Source of the DNA: Hyphomicrobiales bacterium
GTDB taxonomy: Bacteria; Pseudomonadota; Alphaproteobacteria; Rhizobiales; JAJFHR01
DNA: 64,000 bases
Reading direction: 5' to 3'
Assembly: GCA_021775475.1 (NCBI GenBank)
Contig: JAJFHS010000049.1
Span: forward strand, 86,451-150,450
In this document: positions 40,836 through 51,300 of the stretch, one piece after another
Position numbering within the stretch: the stretch's first letter is position 1
Layout of the letters: every line of letters begins with the position of its first letter
Translations under genes and position numbers: made by a program
The notes under the pieces: generated by a model
Told to the model about the DNA's origin: nothing
Databases searched by the model: none
Seen by the model: only the letters and a program-made list of their open reading frames with translations

Positions 40836-42935
40836 TCATTTTTTGAACTTGTACCCCAGCAATCGCAAAGCATTCATGGTCACCAAAACAGTTGCCCCGG
40901 TGTCGGCCAGAATGGCCATCCACAAGGTGGTTATGCCCAGTAATGTGGTGACCAGAAAAACCGCTTTTAGCCCGAGAGCCATGGTAATGTTTTGATGGAT
41001 GTTGGCCATTGTCGCCTGTGACAGCTTGACTAGCGAGGCAACATCGCCGACGCGTTCGTGCAACAAAGCTGCATCAGCAGCTTCCAGTGCGACGTCTGTG
41101 CCGCCGCCCATGGCAATACCCACATCAGCGCGCGCAAGTGCTGGAGCATCATTGATGCCATCACCGACCATGGCGATATTACCACTCAGCTTTAAAGCTT
41201 CAATCTCATCAAGCTTGTCCTGGGGCATGAGCTCGGCCTTGACCTCGATGCCCAATTGTGCCGCCAGCGCCGAGCCGGTGCACTTGTTGTCGCCGGTCAG
41301 CATCACGGCCGATACGCCAATGTCGCTGAGTTCCTGCATGGCACTTTTTGCGTCTTCGCGCAGTTCGTCCCGCAGGGCAATAATCCCCAGCAGTGTTTCA
41401 TCCACTAATACCACGGCAATGGTTTTGCCTTTATCTTCCAGGGCCTGGATGATGCTTTCCTGTTGTGGTGAAAAGGTTGAAATCTCATTGGCATAGCGCG
41501 GTGAGGCAATCGTCACCCGTTTTCCTGCAACCGTGGCCTGTACACCGCGTCCACTGAGGTTTTGGGAATCACTTGCCTTCTTCAGTTTTATTGCGCGTGC
41601 TTCCACTTCTTCCACAATAGCCAGCGCCAGAGGATGAGAGGATCCCGCTTCCACCGCAGCGGCAAGAGCTAACATAGTATCTTCTTTGCCTGAAAACACT
41701 TTGATATCGGTGACTTTTGGTTGGCCTTTGGTCAGCGTGCCGGTTTTGTCGAAAGCGATTTGCTTGACCGAGCCGATGGCCTCGAGTATGGCGCCACCCT
41801 TGATCAACAGACCGTGTTTGGCCCCGGCTGATATACCAGAGGTAATAGCTGCCGGCGTTGATAACACAAGCGCACAGGGACAGCCTATAAGAAGGATCGC
41901 CAGCCCCTTGTATATCCATGTGGTCAGATCACCGTCGAAAAACAGCGGCGGGATGAAAGCAATCATTGCTGAAAAGACGATGACGCCCGGGGTGTAGTAG
42001 AGACTGAACCTGTCGATAAACCGCGCCGTTGGCGCCTTGCTGGCTTCGGCGTCTTCCACCATCTGCAAAATGCGGGCGATCATGTTGTTTTCAGACCCTT
42101 TTTCAACTTTGAGGCGGATCAGGCCGTCCACATTGATCGAGCCGGCAAAAACACTATCGCCAACCTGTTTTCGCTTTGGCATCGATTCGCCGGTAACGGC
42201 TGCTTCATCAATAGAAGTCTGGCCTTCTGAAATAATGGCATCGGCGGGAATACGCCCCCCCGGACGCACCTCAATGAAATCACCAATTGAAAGCGTGTCT
42301 GCTCCAACCTCTATGGTGCCGCTGTCCGTCACCAGAAAAGCCGATTTTGGTACCAGATCAGCCAGCGCCTGAACCGACCGCCGCGCCTTGGCAGCGGCCA
42401 TCATTTCCAGTAATTCGCCAATCAGAAACAGAAAAACCACCACAGCGGCTTCTGCCGCTTCATCAATAAATATCGCCCCGATGACCGCGATGGTAACCAG
42501 CATCTCAATGGTAAAAGGTTGCCTCGCAACAGCACTTAAAACCGCCTTGCGCGCCAATGGCATCAAAGCCGTAAGCCCGGCCAGGGCAAAGACATAGCCC
42601 GCATATTCAGGCAATTCATAGGATAATATTGCGGCCACGGCCAAAATTGCGCCTGAGGCAATTACCAGACGTCCCTTGCCCGTCTGCCACCAGGAAAGGT
42701 CTGGCGCTTTGGCTTTTTCACCGGGTTCGTTGACCTTGTAGCCGAGCTTCTCAACCGCTTTGACAACCAGACCGGCATCGCCGGATTTTTCATCAAGGTC
42801 AAATTTGAGCTTTTGGTTGGTGTAATTGAGCTTGACGTTTTCAACACCGGGAATGTTACAGACTATGCCTTCAATTTTTGCGGTGCAACTGGGGCAGTCC
42901 ATGCCGTCAATAAGCAGTGTTTTGGTGTTTGCCAT
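40836..42935 (-). CDS. zntA: Heavy-metal P1B-type ATPase (Zn/Cd/Pb export)
   Basis: A 699-aa pump: an N-terminal metal-binding domain (LLIDGMDCPSCTAKIEG), eight membrane helices, actuator TGES (AAVTGESMPKR), membrane CPC motif (LLIGCPCALVLSTPAA), phosphorylation DKTGT and the hinge GDGINDAPALARADVG. The CPC with a downstream terminal Lys-containing helix (GATVLVTMNALRLLGYKF) fits the ZntA/CadA subgroup for zinc, cadmium and lead. It is divergent from a MarR-type gene, but the boxes there (43063, 43598) face the MarR and sulfatase genes. No MerR-type regulator is adjacent. Confidence 0.9.
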   Translation of the reverse strand: MANTKTLLIDGMDCPSCTAKIEGIVCNIPGVENVKLNYTNQKLKFDLDEKSGDAGLVVKAVEKLGYKVNEPGEKAKAPDLSWWQTGKGRLVIASGAILAVAAILSYELPEYAGYVFALAGLTALMPLARKAVLSAVARQPFTIEMLVTIAVIGAIFIDEAAEAAVVVFLFLIGELLEMMAAAKARRSVQALADLVPKSAFLVTDSGTIEVGADTLSIGDFIEVRPGGRIPADAIISEGQTSIDEAAVTGESMPKRKQVGDSVFAGSINVDGLIRLKVEKGSENNMIARILQMVEDAEASKAPTARFIDRFSLYYTPGVIVFSAMIAFIPPLFFDGDLTTWIYKGLAILLIGCPCALVLSTPAAITSGISAGAKHGLLIKGGAILEAIGSVKQIAFDKTGTLTKGQPKVTDIKVFSGKEDTMLALAAAVEAGSSHPLALAIVEEVEARAIKLKKASDSQNLSGRGVQATVAGKRVTIASPRYANEISTFSPQQESIIQALEDKGKTIAVVLVDETLLGIIALRDELREDAKSAMQELSDIGVSAVMLTGDNKCTGSALAAQLGIEVKAELMPQDKLDEIEALKLSGNIAMVGDGINDAPALARADVGIAMGGGTDVALEAADAALLHERVGDVASLVKLSQATMANIHQNITMALGLKAVFLVTTLLGITTLWMAILADTGATVLVTMNALRLLGYKFKK

Positions 42936-43053
42936 GTAGTTAAATCCTGATCTGATCCAATTTGTTGTCTCCTACATAGGACCTCTAGTTACTATAGCTT
43001 CAAGAAAAAACTTGCCACAATTGAAAATGTTGAATGAATTTTGAGTAGGTGTC

Positions 43054-43082
43054 TTGACATAAGATGTATATACACCTAAAAA
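43054..43082 (+). promoter_or_regulatory. marR promoter with palindromic operator
   Basis: A consensus -35 TTGACA (43054-43059) is followed after exactly 17 bp by a TAAAAA -10-like box (43077-43082). The spacer is occupied by GATGTATATACACC (43063-43076), which recurs inverted at 43598-43611. Repressor binding between -35 and -10 would block RNA polymerase. Confidence 0.65.
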
Positions 43083-43115
43083 GAGTACCCACACAAACGC
43101 GAAATAGTAGAAACA

Positions 43116-43574
43116 ATGGCCCCACAAACGCCGACCAGCCAAAACCAGCCTGCCTTAGGCGAGTGTGCCTGTATGAACCTGCGCAAAACCGCGCGGCTGA
43201 TTGCCCAGTTTTACGATCAGCGTCTTCAGCCTGGTGGTTTGCGCAACACGCAGTTCACTCTGCTTGTGGTGCTTGATCATCTTTCACCGGTATCAATCAA
43301 AAACCTGGCAGATCATATGGGAATGGACAGAACCACCCTTACACGCAACCTCAGATTACTGGAAAGAGATAACTATATTACAGCCCAACCAGGAAAAGAC
43401 GCCAGAGTACGAATGATCAGCGCGACCGGGAAGGCGAGGGTGGCCATCAAAGAAACACAGCCTTATTGGCAAAAGGCGCAAGGAGAGTTTTTGCAAAAAT
43501 TCGGCGAGGAACGCTGGACAGAAATGCGTGAGGATTTAACCGAGATATCAAGAATTGTGACTTCTCAGGATTAG
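43116..43574 (+). CDS. MarR-family transcriptional regulator
   Basis: A 152-aa protein with a winged helix: FTLLVVLDHLSPVSIKNLAD, then DRTTLTRNLRLLERDNYITA and the wing KDARVRMISATG. The N-terminus holds CAC (GECACMNLRKTARLIAQFYD), typical of a MarR subgroup that may sense oxidants or electrophiles. Its own promoter contains the palindrome GATGTATATACACC and the same box sits before the next gene, so it probably represses both. Start at an ATG with no strong ribosome site (GTAGAAACA). The downstream gene is 49 bp away. Confidence 0.85.
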   Translation: MAPQTPTSQNQPALGECACMNLRKTARLIAQFYDQRLQPGGLRNTQFTLLVVLDHLSPVSIKNLADHMGMDRTTLTRNLRLLERDNYITAQPGKDARVRMISATGKARVAIKETQPYWQKAQGEFLQKFGEERWTEMREDLTEISRIVTSQD

Positions 43575-43597
43575 GGCCTCTTTTTTTATTCAAAAAA

Positions 43598-43611
43598 GTG
43601 TATATACATCC
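43598..43611 (+). promoter_or_regulatory. Second MarR-type operator before sulfatase-like gene
   Basis: GTGTATATACATCC is the inverted form of the box in the marR promoter, placed between the T-rich end of marR and the AAAGGA ribosome site of the next gene. Overlap with translation initiation makes direct repression likely. Confidence 0.6.
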
Positions 43612-43623
43612 AAAGGAATGGTA

Positions 43624-45609
43624 ATGAACCAGATACCTGACTATGCAGCGGCTTCTATCTCAGCCCGGTTCATTGAGAATCGAATCAACCCACTCTCACC
43701 AACATCAAAATCGCGATTAGCCTCTCGTGGGCGCTCCCGGACCCTCGATTATGCAGAGGCGTTTAAGGAGTTTTCCGATGCTTCCAAAGACAGGAGTTTC
43801 CAACCAGCGATAGATTTGATGGAGGTAATCCTGTCCTACGGCGCTAACACCGACCCGAAAATCACCTTCCTTCTCGTCAATGCTTACCTGACCTGCAATC
43901 AACAGGCGCGCGGAATTCGCTTCTTTGAAAAGTTGCTCGATACCTATCAAGACACTATGGCCGATGACGTTCATGCCCATCACCTGTCGGCCTGCGCTAT
44001 TCTAAGGGCAACTTATGCTGACGAGATTTTTGTGCTCAGGCGGATCGGTTGGATGCATACAACTTTCGCAACTCTGGATCAGGCACAAGCTCTAACCAAT
44101 GCTGAAGATCCTCTCGTGCACTGGGCTGCCGGGTTAATCTATGCCCAGGTGCCATTCTTTTTCCTTAAAAAATCCAAAGCCTATGAGGCCCTGAACTGGC
44201 TGGCTGATCGCCCTGAAACAGAACCGGTTTTCGGGTTTTACCGGGAAGTCTACCATTTCCTGTCAAAGCTTCATGCCCGGGATGGCAACAAGGGTCTGGC
44301 CGCAAAATACCTTGAGAAAAGCGGGTATAAAGATTATCAGCCCAAAGCTCTATTCATGGGGTGGTTCACATCAAACCAGGATGTTGGCACCACCATGGCC
44401 CCCACACCGGTGCTGGAAGAGGTGATTCCCGGCGAAGTGTTCACGCTGGTCGGTTTTGGCTTTTCTGATATTTATTTCGTGCTTTCCAAAGATAAGACTG
44501 AGGTGATTGCGATTGATGCCGGAACTCAACCGTATTCATTAAAAGCTGCGTTGAAATTTCTGCACAAGTCCCATCACGACCTGCCGCAGGTAACAACGGC
44601 GATCATCACCCATAGCCATTGGGATCACATCGGTGGACATTCTTTTTTGCGCGAGTTGAACCCCGACATCAAAATCTATGGTCGCGACAATTATCAAGGC
44701 GTCGTCGACAGGGTGTTGAGGAACCACAGTTACAGGAACTTTCGCGGACGTGACTTCAATCCCGACTGGGTCAGCTCTTACCAGCCCGACATTACTGTTA
44801 CAAAAGATACCGAGCTTAACATTGGTGGGACCAGGTTTGACCTGATCCCCGTCACCGGTGGTGAAACCGAAGATGCCATAATTATAAATCTGCCCGAACT
44901 GGAGGTGATGTTCGTCGGCGACATCGTCATGCCGTGGTACGGCGAGCCCTGGGTCAACGAGGGTTTTATTGATGGCGCAGTTGAGGCAATGGACGCGGTA
45001 ATCAAAAGAAATCCCAAACACATTTTACACGGCCACTATCCCTTGACCATGATGTTTCAGCTCGAGGTGATGAAAAAATTCCGACAGGTTTACCAGTGGC
45101 TGGTGGAGGTCACACGCGATCATGTTGGCAATGGTTATTGCGCAAAAGACATAATTCGCCTCAACCTGATCGCGCCGGGCCTACAAGACCACCCGGATAT
45201 TTACCTCTGCTATATCGCTTCAAGAGACAGCATCATCGCCCGCGTCAGCGATCATATGGTCGGCATCTGGCGTGAAGATGCAACAGGTCAGGAACCCGAA
45301 GGCCTCGACAACATCACTTCGGTTGAATATGGCCGCATGCTGCAATCCTATCTGGGATTATCAGCCCGTCAGGTGGCCCGGACCTTGGGTAAAATGATTG
45401 CTAACGGTGACAATGAATTAGCATTAAAATTCGCGATTGCCGCTGAAAAACGTTATGGGCCAGACAGATCCATTGTGCTGATGAAGCAAGAGGCCGGCGA
45501 CCGTCTCAGAAGTGCTGCCCAGTTTTTTGATCCTTTCAAATTCACTACATACACTGAAATTATCGGCACCGAACATAACCCGATCTCTGCCACTCAGATA
45601 AAGGCCTGA
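43624..45609 (+). CDS. Alkyl-sulfatase-like MBL-fold hydrolase with helical N-domain
   Basis: A 661-aa protein started at the second ATG (MNQIPDYAAASISARF), which has AAAGGA at 6 nt; the first ATG is too close. Residues about 1-240 form helical TPR-like repeats (AIDLMEVILSYGANTDPKIT). The MBL domain follows with ITHSHWDHIGGHSF, GGETEDAIIIN, FVGDIVMPWYGEPW and LHGHYPLTMM. The C-terminal 120 residues match the alkyl-sulfatase dimerisation domain (VEYGRMLQSYLGLSARQVAR). SdsA1-like enzymes start with the MBL domain, so the helical N-domain is unusual here. No signal peptide: cytoplasmic. A sulfate ester or similar substrate is plausible. EamA exporter follows. Confidence 0.8.
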   Translation: MNQIPDYAAASISARFIENRINPLSPTSKSRLASRGRSRTLDYAEAFKEFSDASKDRSFQPAIDLMEVILSYGANTDPKITFLLVNAYLTCNQQARGIRFFEKLLDTYQDTMADDVHAHHLSACAILRATYADEIFVLRRIGWMHTTFATLDQAQALTNAEDPLVHWAAGLIYAQVPFFFLKKSKAYEALNWLADRPETEPVFGFYREVYHFLSKLHARDGNKGLAAKYLEKSGYKDYQPKALFMGWFTSNQDVGTTMAPTPVLEEVIPGEVFTLVGFGFSDIYFVLSKDKTEVIAIDAGTQPYSLKAALKFLHKSHHDLPQVTTAIITHSHWDHIGGHSFLRELNPDIKIYGRDNYQGVVDRVLRNHSYRNFRGRDFNPDWVSSYQPDITVTKDTELNIGGTRFDLIPVTGGETEDAIIINLPELEVMFVGDIVMPWYGEPWVNEGFIDGAVEAMDAVIKRNPKHILHGHYPLTMMFQLEVMKKFRQVYQWLVEVTRDHVGNGYCAKDIIRLNLIAPGLQDHPDIYLCYIASRDSIIARVSDHMVGIWREDATGQEPEGLDNITSVEYGRMLQSYLGLSARQVARTLGKMIANGDNELALKFAIAAEKRYGPDRSIVLMKQEAGDRLRSAAQFFDPFKFTTYTEIIGTEHNPISATQIKA

Positions 45610-45621
45610 GGGGGCAAAATT

Positions 45622-46512
45622 ATGCATCCACAAATGAACGTTAAGCTTTGGGCGATCCTGCTGCTAACGGCAGGACTCTTTGGCAGTTCTTTTTTCTTCA
45701 TCAAATTGACTGTCGACAGTATTCCTCCGCTGACCATCGCCGCTGGACGCACCATACTAGCTGCAGTCGTTGTCTATCTGTATATGCGATCCTCAGGGCA
45801 GCGTTTTCCAGGTTTTGGCAGCGCCTGGATTGCCCTTTTCATTCTGGGCATTTTAACGGCGGCAGTGCCGTATATCGCAATTGCCTGGGGGCAGCAGCAT
45901 ATTGACAGCAGCCTTGGCGGCATCCTGTTCGCTACCATCCCGATCTTCAGTGTGTTGGTGGCACCGGTTTTCCTTGCCGAAGAAACCTTTACAGCGATGC
46001 GATTGTTGGGTGCGCTGGTCGGGCTTACCGGTGTGGCTTTGATCATCGGGCCCGAAGCGCTGGCGGGGATTGACACCCAGATGTTTGGTGCTGCCATAAC
46101 CCTTGTTGCTGCATTCAGCTATGCCACGGGAAATATTTACGCACGAACGCAAGGACACTTATCCCCTGTGGTTATGGCTGCTGGGCAATTCTTGACGGCA
46201 TCACTGGTTCTGGTGCCGCTGAGCTTAACGATTGATGCACCGCTCACTTTGACTTACACCCAGACAGCTGTTGCAAGTCTGATTGCGGTCGCATTGTTTT
46301 GCACCGCCATCCCGTCTTTGCTTTTGTTCTGGCTCATCCGCAATGCCGGGGCAACCAATGCATCTCTGCTGGCTTTCTTCATGCCGATAGCTGCTGTTAT
46401 TCTCGGCGTTGGCATACTCGGTGAAGCCTTGTCGTGGCTCACCCTAGCCGGTTTCAGTCTTATTTTTCTTGCCGCCGCAATCGTCACCGGAAAACTGGCA
46501 ATCAGGCGATAA
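45622..46512 (+). CDS. EamA/DMT-superfamily transporter
   Basis: A 296-aa protein with ten predicted membrane helices in two five-helix EamA repeats (the first begins WAILLLTAGLFGSSFFFIKL, the second after GAAITLVAAFSYATGNIYAR). GAGGGGG lies about 7 nt before the ATG and the gene starts 12 bp after the sulfatase-like stop, so they share an operon under the MarR box. Family members export amino acids, nucleosides or drugs. In this context it could export the substrate or product of the hydrolase. A truncated permease lies convergent downstream. Confidence 0.85.
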   Translation: MHPQMNVKLWAILLLTAGLFGSSFFFIKLTVDSIPPLTIAAGRTILAAVVVYLYMRSSGQRFPGFGSAWIALFILGILTAAVPYIAIAWGQQHIDSSLGGILFATIPIFSVLVAPVFLAEETFTAMRLLGALVGLTGVALIIGPEALAGIDTQMFGAAITLVAAFSYATGNIYARTQGHLSPVVMAAGQFLTASLVLVPLSLTIDAPLTLTYTQTAVASLIAVALFCTAIPSLLLFWLIRNAGATNASLLAFFMPIAAVILGVGILGEALSWLTLAGFSLIFLAAAIVTGKLAIRR

Positions 46513-46536
46513 TAAACAAAATCTTTTGAATAAAAC

Positions 46537-46875
46537 TCAAGAAGGCAGGCGCCCGCCGCCGTACTTGGTTTCGGCCCAGTGCGCCAGGCGCAGCACCGGG
46601 TAGCAATAGGCAAAATATATCAGTGCCGTCATGCCGTAAATCAATATAAGCTCGCGGGGGTGGCGCTGGGTTGCATTTTCGCCCGCCCGCACCAACTCGG
46701 AAATGCCGATGACCGAAACGATTGACGTGCCCTTGATGATGATGACGTAAACCCCGCCCATGGGCGGGATCATCAGCTTCAAGGTCTGAGGCAGGACCAC
46801 GTACCACATCGACTGCAAAGCCGTCATACCGGTAGATAGTGCAGCTTCGGCCTGGCCTTTTGGTACCGCTTGCCC
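46537..46875 (-). pseudogene. Amino acid ABC transporter permease, N-terminus lost
   Basis: Only the C-terminal half of a HisM/GlnP-type permease is left, beginning near IGQAVPKGQAEAALSTGM, which is the conserved EAA loop region, then MWYVVLPQTLKLMIPPMGG and SIVSVIGISELVRAG. A full permease has about 220-240 residues. The ORF runs into sequence that reads in another frame as a transposase N-terminus, so the 5' end was replaced. No other genes of the transporter are present. It is almost surely inactive. Confidence 0.75.
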
Positions 46876-46981
46876 GATCAATACCGAAATAACGGCATGT
46901 CTTCGCGACATGTCCCGTCTTCCTGGCATGCTCCAATATCCGTAATTTACGTCTTGCGTCCCGCTCGTCGTCCTTCGTCAT
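46870..46981 (-). pseudogene. IS481/IS3-type transposase N-terminal fragment
   Basis: With GGAGA upstream the ATG at 46981 opens MTKDDERDARRKLRILEHAR, then KTGHVAKTCRYFGIDRAS, the helix-turn-helix start of a large transposase group that continues F-Y-R-W. After DRAS the homology ends and the DNA becomes the permease fragment. The IS probably recombined or was deleted, leaving 112 bp fused to the permease remnant. No terminal repeats found. Confidence 0.7.
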
Positions 46982-47053
46982 TTGATCTATCTCCTTCCGT
47001 TCAGGATTTTAAAGAAGATGTCTCACGAGTCCCTACATATCTACATTACATTT

Positions 47054-48250
47054 TCAGGTTTCGATCGGTGTGCCGAAAATGGTGATGGTCAGGCCAAGAA
47101 GGGCGAGCAGGCCATACCCCGCTGTCTTGAAGCGGGAATGGCTCATTTTTGATGAATGCTGTGCAGCGATTGCAGATTGCAACCCGTAATAAAGTGCAAA
47201 CGCGCGTGACGCGTAACTGACAATTTCAAATATGTTCGCAGACCACGTCAAAACCAGACCAGCGATCACAAGTAGCGCATATGCATAAGGAGTTGTAATT
47301 CGGCCTCGTGTAAGTTCTACAACAAGTCCACCCGAGCCGCCCGTATCGGCCACTGCCGCGCTGAATTGAGCGCTTAGAGCCGCGATAATTAGCAGGACAG
47401 GCAAGACCGGAGCAACCACCCCCATCATGTCGATAATGGCTGTTTCGCTCAAACTGAAATCTTCCGGCCGAAATACATAAGCAATCAAAGCGATGTAAGT
47501 AATATAGATTGCTGTTGAGAGATATTGGGCAAAACGCATGGACCAAATGCGGCTTTGGGCATCATATTCTGCTCCCAGATAACGTGAAGTCTCAAAACCC
47601 TGGACTGTCACAATCAGACCAAATGCCAGCGTCAGGGCTGACCAATCGCTTGCCTGTGCCGGATTGAAAACCACCTGATTGTCGAGCGCCTGCTCTCCAG
47701 CGAACAAAGCCAGGCCTGCAATCAACCCGGCAATGATTGCAATTTTCAAGCTGACAGAAACCTGTTCCATGCGTTCAAGCGCCGAAAACCCGCGCGTCCA
47801 GCCGACAATCAGAATGGCTAAAAAAACGCCCGTGGTAAGCAGCTTTGCATATATCGGGTTTGCCAGCGAGGTCAGTCTGATACCGAAGGCACCGAACAGG
47901 TTGAGATAATAGGCAACCGATATGATATAGGCAAAGGCAAGCACCCAGGAAGACAGGTTTTCCAGTTTGATGACGACAGGGTCACTTTGTTGTCTTGAGT
48001 AGGCCTGTATATTAAGGCGAATGGCCGATCCAAAAAGAAAGGCGACCAGACATAGGGCTACCATAACCAGAGGTGCATAGCCACCATAGGCCTGATTAAG
48101 TATCGGCCCTAAAATCAGAAAACCGCTGCCGATTATGGACGCAAGCGGTGTTATTGTCGCCCGCCAGGTTGAGTTGTTTGCCACCCGGGGAATGAATAAA
48201 ACGACAGTGATCAGGAAGGTGGCAAAAAGTATGAGGGCATTCGAAATCAT
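47054..48250 (-). CDS. APC-like multispanning membrane protein
   Basis: A 398-aa protein with about 11-12 membrane helices across its length (for example ALILFATFLITVVLFIPRVA, WALTLAFGLIVTVQGFETSR without the first residue, and PVLPVLLIIAALSAQFSAAV). The pattern and the QGFETSRYLGAEYDAQSR loop resemble the amino acid/polyamine (APC) superfamily, but the standard helix-1 G-x-G motif is weak, so the family call is provisional. Its start codon lies in the 3' arm of a perfect 15-bp inverted repeat, 58 bp downstream of nrdJ. A hairpin may limit its translation or end nrdJ transcription. Confidence 0.65.
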   Translation of the reverse strand: MISNALILFATFLITVVLFIPRVANNSTWRATITPLASIIGSGFLILGPILNQAYGGYAPLVMVALCLVAFLFGSAIRLNIQAYSRQQSDPVVIKLENLSSWVLAFAYIISVAYYLNLFGAFGIRLTSLANPIYAKLLTTGVFLAILIVGWTRGFSALERMEQVSVSLKIAIIAGLIAGLALFAGEQALDNQVVFNPAQASDWSALTLAFGLIVTVQGFETSRYLGAEYDAQSRIWSMRFAQYLSTAIYITYIALIAYVFRPEDFSLSETAIIDMMGVVAPVLPVLLIIAALSAQFSAAVADTGGSGGLVVELTRGRITTPYAYALLVIAGLVLTWSANIFEIVSYASRAFALYYGLQSAIAAQHSSKMSHSRFKTAGYGLLALLGLTITIFGTPIET

Positions 48251-48282
48251 GCGCGAAGCCTACACAATTCGCGCATGATTTC
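48243..48282 (-). promoter_or_regulatory. Hairpin enclosing start codon
   Basis: GAAATCATGCGCGAA (48243-48257) and TTCGCGCATGATTTC (48268-48282) are exact reverse complements with a 10-nt loop. On the minus strand the ATG of the APC-like gene lies inside the distal arm and AGG in the loop. It could be translational control or an nrdJ terminator, though no T run follows. Confidence 0.6.
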
Positions 48283-48308
48283 ATATTTCTTGTTTAGTGC
48301 GACCCGCC

Positions 48309-51300
48309 CTAGCTGCAACCGTTGGTGGCCCCGCAGGTATCGCACTTGAGGCAGGTGCCATTACGCACCATGGTGAAGTTTGCGCATTCACCGCACGCTT
48401 CGCCCTCATACCCACGCATCCGCGCTTCGGCTATCTGGCTGCCTTTGCTGCGCTCGGCAGGTGCCCTGTCAGGGTTTTTATCGCTTTTTACTTCCTCTAA
48501 AGGGTTGACATCAAGAGCCACCGATCCGATGGAAAGTGCATCACCAGCATCTTGCACCAGTGCCGCTTCGGCCTGGGCCTGAAGAACGGCAACCGGGCCA
48601 CTGCTGGAAGACTTATTGGGTAAAGAGACAACTTTACCTTCAAAATTGCCAGGAGCGCCCCGCATCAACCCGCGAGAGATAACTCTGCTGGCATCCATGG
48701 TGTTGCTTTCCGAAGCCCCTTCATTGACACCGCCACCCATGACGGTTGAACCGATTTCTGATGGGTCAACGTGAGCCAGATCATTGCGGCCGAGGTAGGA
48801 GACAGCCAACTCGCGGAAGACGTAATCGAGAATGGAAGTGGCATTCTTGATGGCTTCATTGCCCTGAACGATGCCCGCCGGCTCAAACCGGGTAAAAGTA
48901 AAGGCATCGACATATTCTTCCAAAGGTACGCCATATTGCAGACCCAGTGAAATGGCGATGGCGAAATTGTTCATGAGCGAGCGAAAGGCAGCGCCTTCCT
49001 TGTGCATGTCAATGAAGATTTCACCAATGCGGCCATCATGATATTCACCGGTGCGCAAATAGACTTTGTGGCCCCCGACGATGGCTTTTTGTGTGTAACC
49101 CTTGCGTCGGTGCGGTAGCTTTTCACGCTCCTGTGCCGCGGCTACTTCGATGATACGCTCAACAATGCGCTCTGCCACCACTTCAGCACGCTGAGCTGCC
49201 GGTTGGCTCGCTGCAACGGCTTCGTGGGCGGCATCTTCTTCGTCTTCATCATCGCTTGCCAATAGTGAATTGAGTGGTTGTGACAGCTTGGAGCCATCGC
49301 GATAAAGTGCATTGGCCTTGAGGCTCAGTTTCCATGACAGCATGTAGCTGGCCTTGCATTGTTCAACAGTTGCATCATTGGGCATGTTGATGGTCTTGGA
49401 AATCGCCCCTGAAATGAACGGCTGGGCGGCTGCCATCATATAAATATGGCTCTCCACTGATAAATAACGCTTGCCGGTCTTGCCGCACGGATTGGCACAA
49501 TCAAACACAGGCAGATGCTCGTCTTTCAGGCCCGGTGCGCCTTCCAGCGTCATGGCACCACAGCAATACTGATTGGCGGCATTTATATCGCTGCGTGAAA
49601 ACCCGATTGCGCGCAGGATTTCAAGATCATCATCTTCGAGTTGTTCTTTGCTCAGACCTAATTTTTCAATGCAGAATTCTTCACCAAGCGTCCATTTATT
49701 GAAAATAAACTTGATGTCAAAGGCCGAGGCCAAAGAAGCTTCCACCTCTTCCAGCTTGGCGGCATCAAAGCCTTTGTCCAGCAAAGCTTGATGGTTGATG
49801 CCCGGCGCCGTTGTCAGGCTGCCGCGACCGACGGCATAGTTGATAATGTCTTCGACAGCGCTCTGGCCATAGCCAAGCGTGCGCAAGGCCTGTGGAACCG
49901 CGCGGTTGATAATTTTGAAATAACCGCCACCGGCAAGTTTTTTGAATTTTACCAGAGCAAAATCAGGCTCAATTCCAGTGGTATCACAATCCATCACCAG
50001 GCCAATTGTTCCCGTTGGCGCGATGACACTTGTCTGGGCATTGCGATAACCGTGGCGCTCCCCCAATTCAATGGCACGTTCCCAGGCGGCAACAGCGTGT
50101 TCGACAAGTCTTTTGTCGGAACAATTGGCATGATCCAGCGGTACGGGATCAATGGCAAGTTTTTCATAGCCCTGTGCCTTGCCCTGGGCCGCGCGGCGAT
50201 GGTTACGCATGACCCGCAACATGTGATCGGCATTTTGCGCATGAGCCGGGAAGGGGCCAAGTTCAGATGCCAACTCTGCTGAAGTCGCATAAGCAACGCC
50301 GGTTAAAATCGAGGTTATGGCACCGCAAATGGCCCGACCTTCATCTGAATCATATGGGATTCCCGACGACATCAACAGACCGCCAATATTGGCGTACCCT
50401 AACCCTAACGTGCGGAAATCATAAGACAGTTGCGCAATCTGAGGCGAAGGAAATTGCGCCATCAAAACTGAAATTTCCAGAGTGATGGTCCACAGGCGTG
50501 CGGCGTGTTCAAATTTTTCAATCTCAAAAGCGCCATCTTCACCCTTAAACTGCAACAGGTTGATGGAGGCAAGGTTGCATGCCGTATCATCAAGAAACAT
50601 ATATTCAGAACACGGGTTGGACGCGATAATCTCGCCACTGGCCGGACACGTGTGCCAGTCATTGATGGTGGTGTGAAACTGGATGCCGGGATCAGCGGAT
50701 GACCAGGCGGCATAGCCCACTTGTTCCCACAACTCGCGGGCTTTAAGTGTTTTGGTAATGCCACCGCCCTTGCGCGCCGTCAGGTTCCATTCACCATCAT
50801 CTTCCACGGCTTTAAGGAACTTATCCGTCACGCGGACGGAATTATTGGAGTTTTGACCCGACACTGTGCGATAGGCTTCTGAATCCCAGTCGGTATCATA
50901 GGTTTGAAATTCAATGTCAGTATAGCCCTGACGCGCGAATTGAATGACGCGACGGATAATATTATCCTGCACCTGTGCCTTGCGTGCAGCTCTTACTTCA
51001 CGCTTAAGGGCCGGGTTTTTCAGCACATCAAAACAATCATCGCCATCAGCACTGCAATTAACGCACGCCTTCATGATCGCGCTTAAATGCTGTGCATTGA
51101 TTTTCGATCCGGTAACGAGCGCTGCAACTTTTTGTTCTTCCCTGACCTTCCAGTTGATGTATTCCTCAATATCGGGATGATCAATATCGACCACAACCAT
51201 CTTGGCGGCGCGCCGCGTGGTGCCGCCGGATTTAATCGCACCGGCAGCGCGATCACCGATTTTGAGAAAGCTCATCAGGCCGGAAGATTTACCGCCGCCC

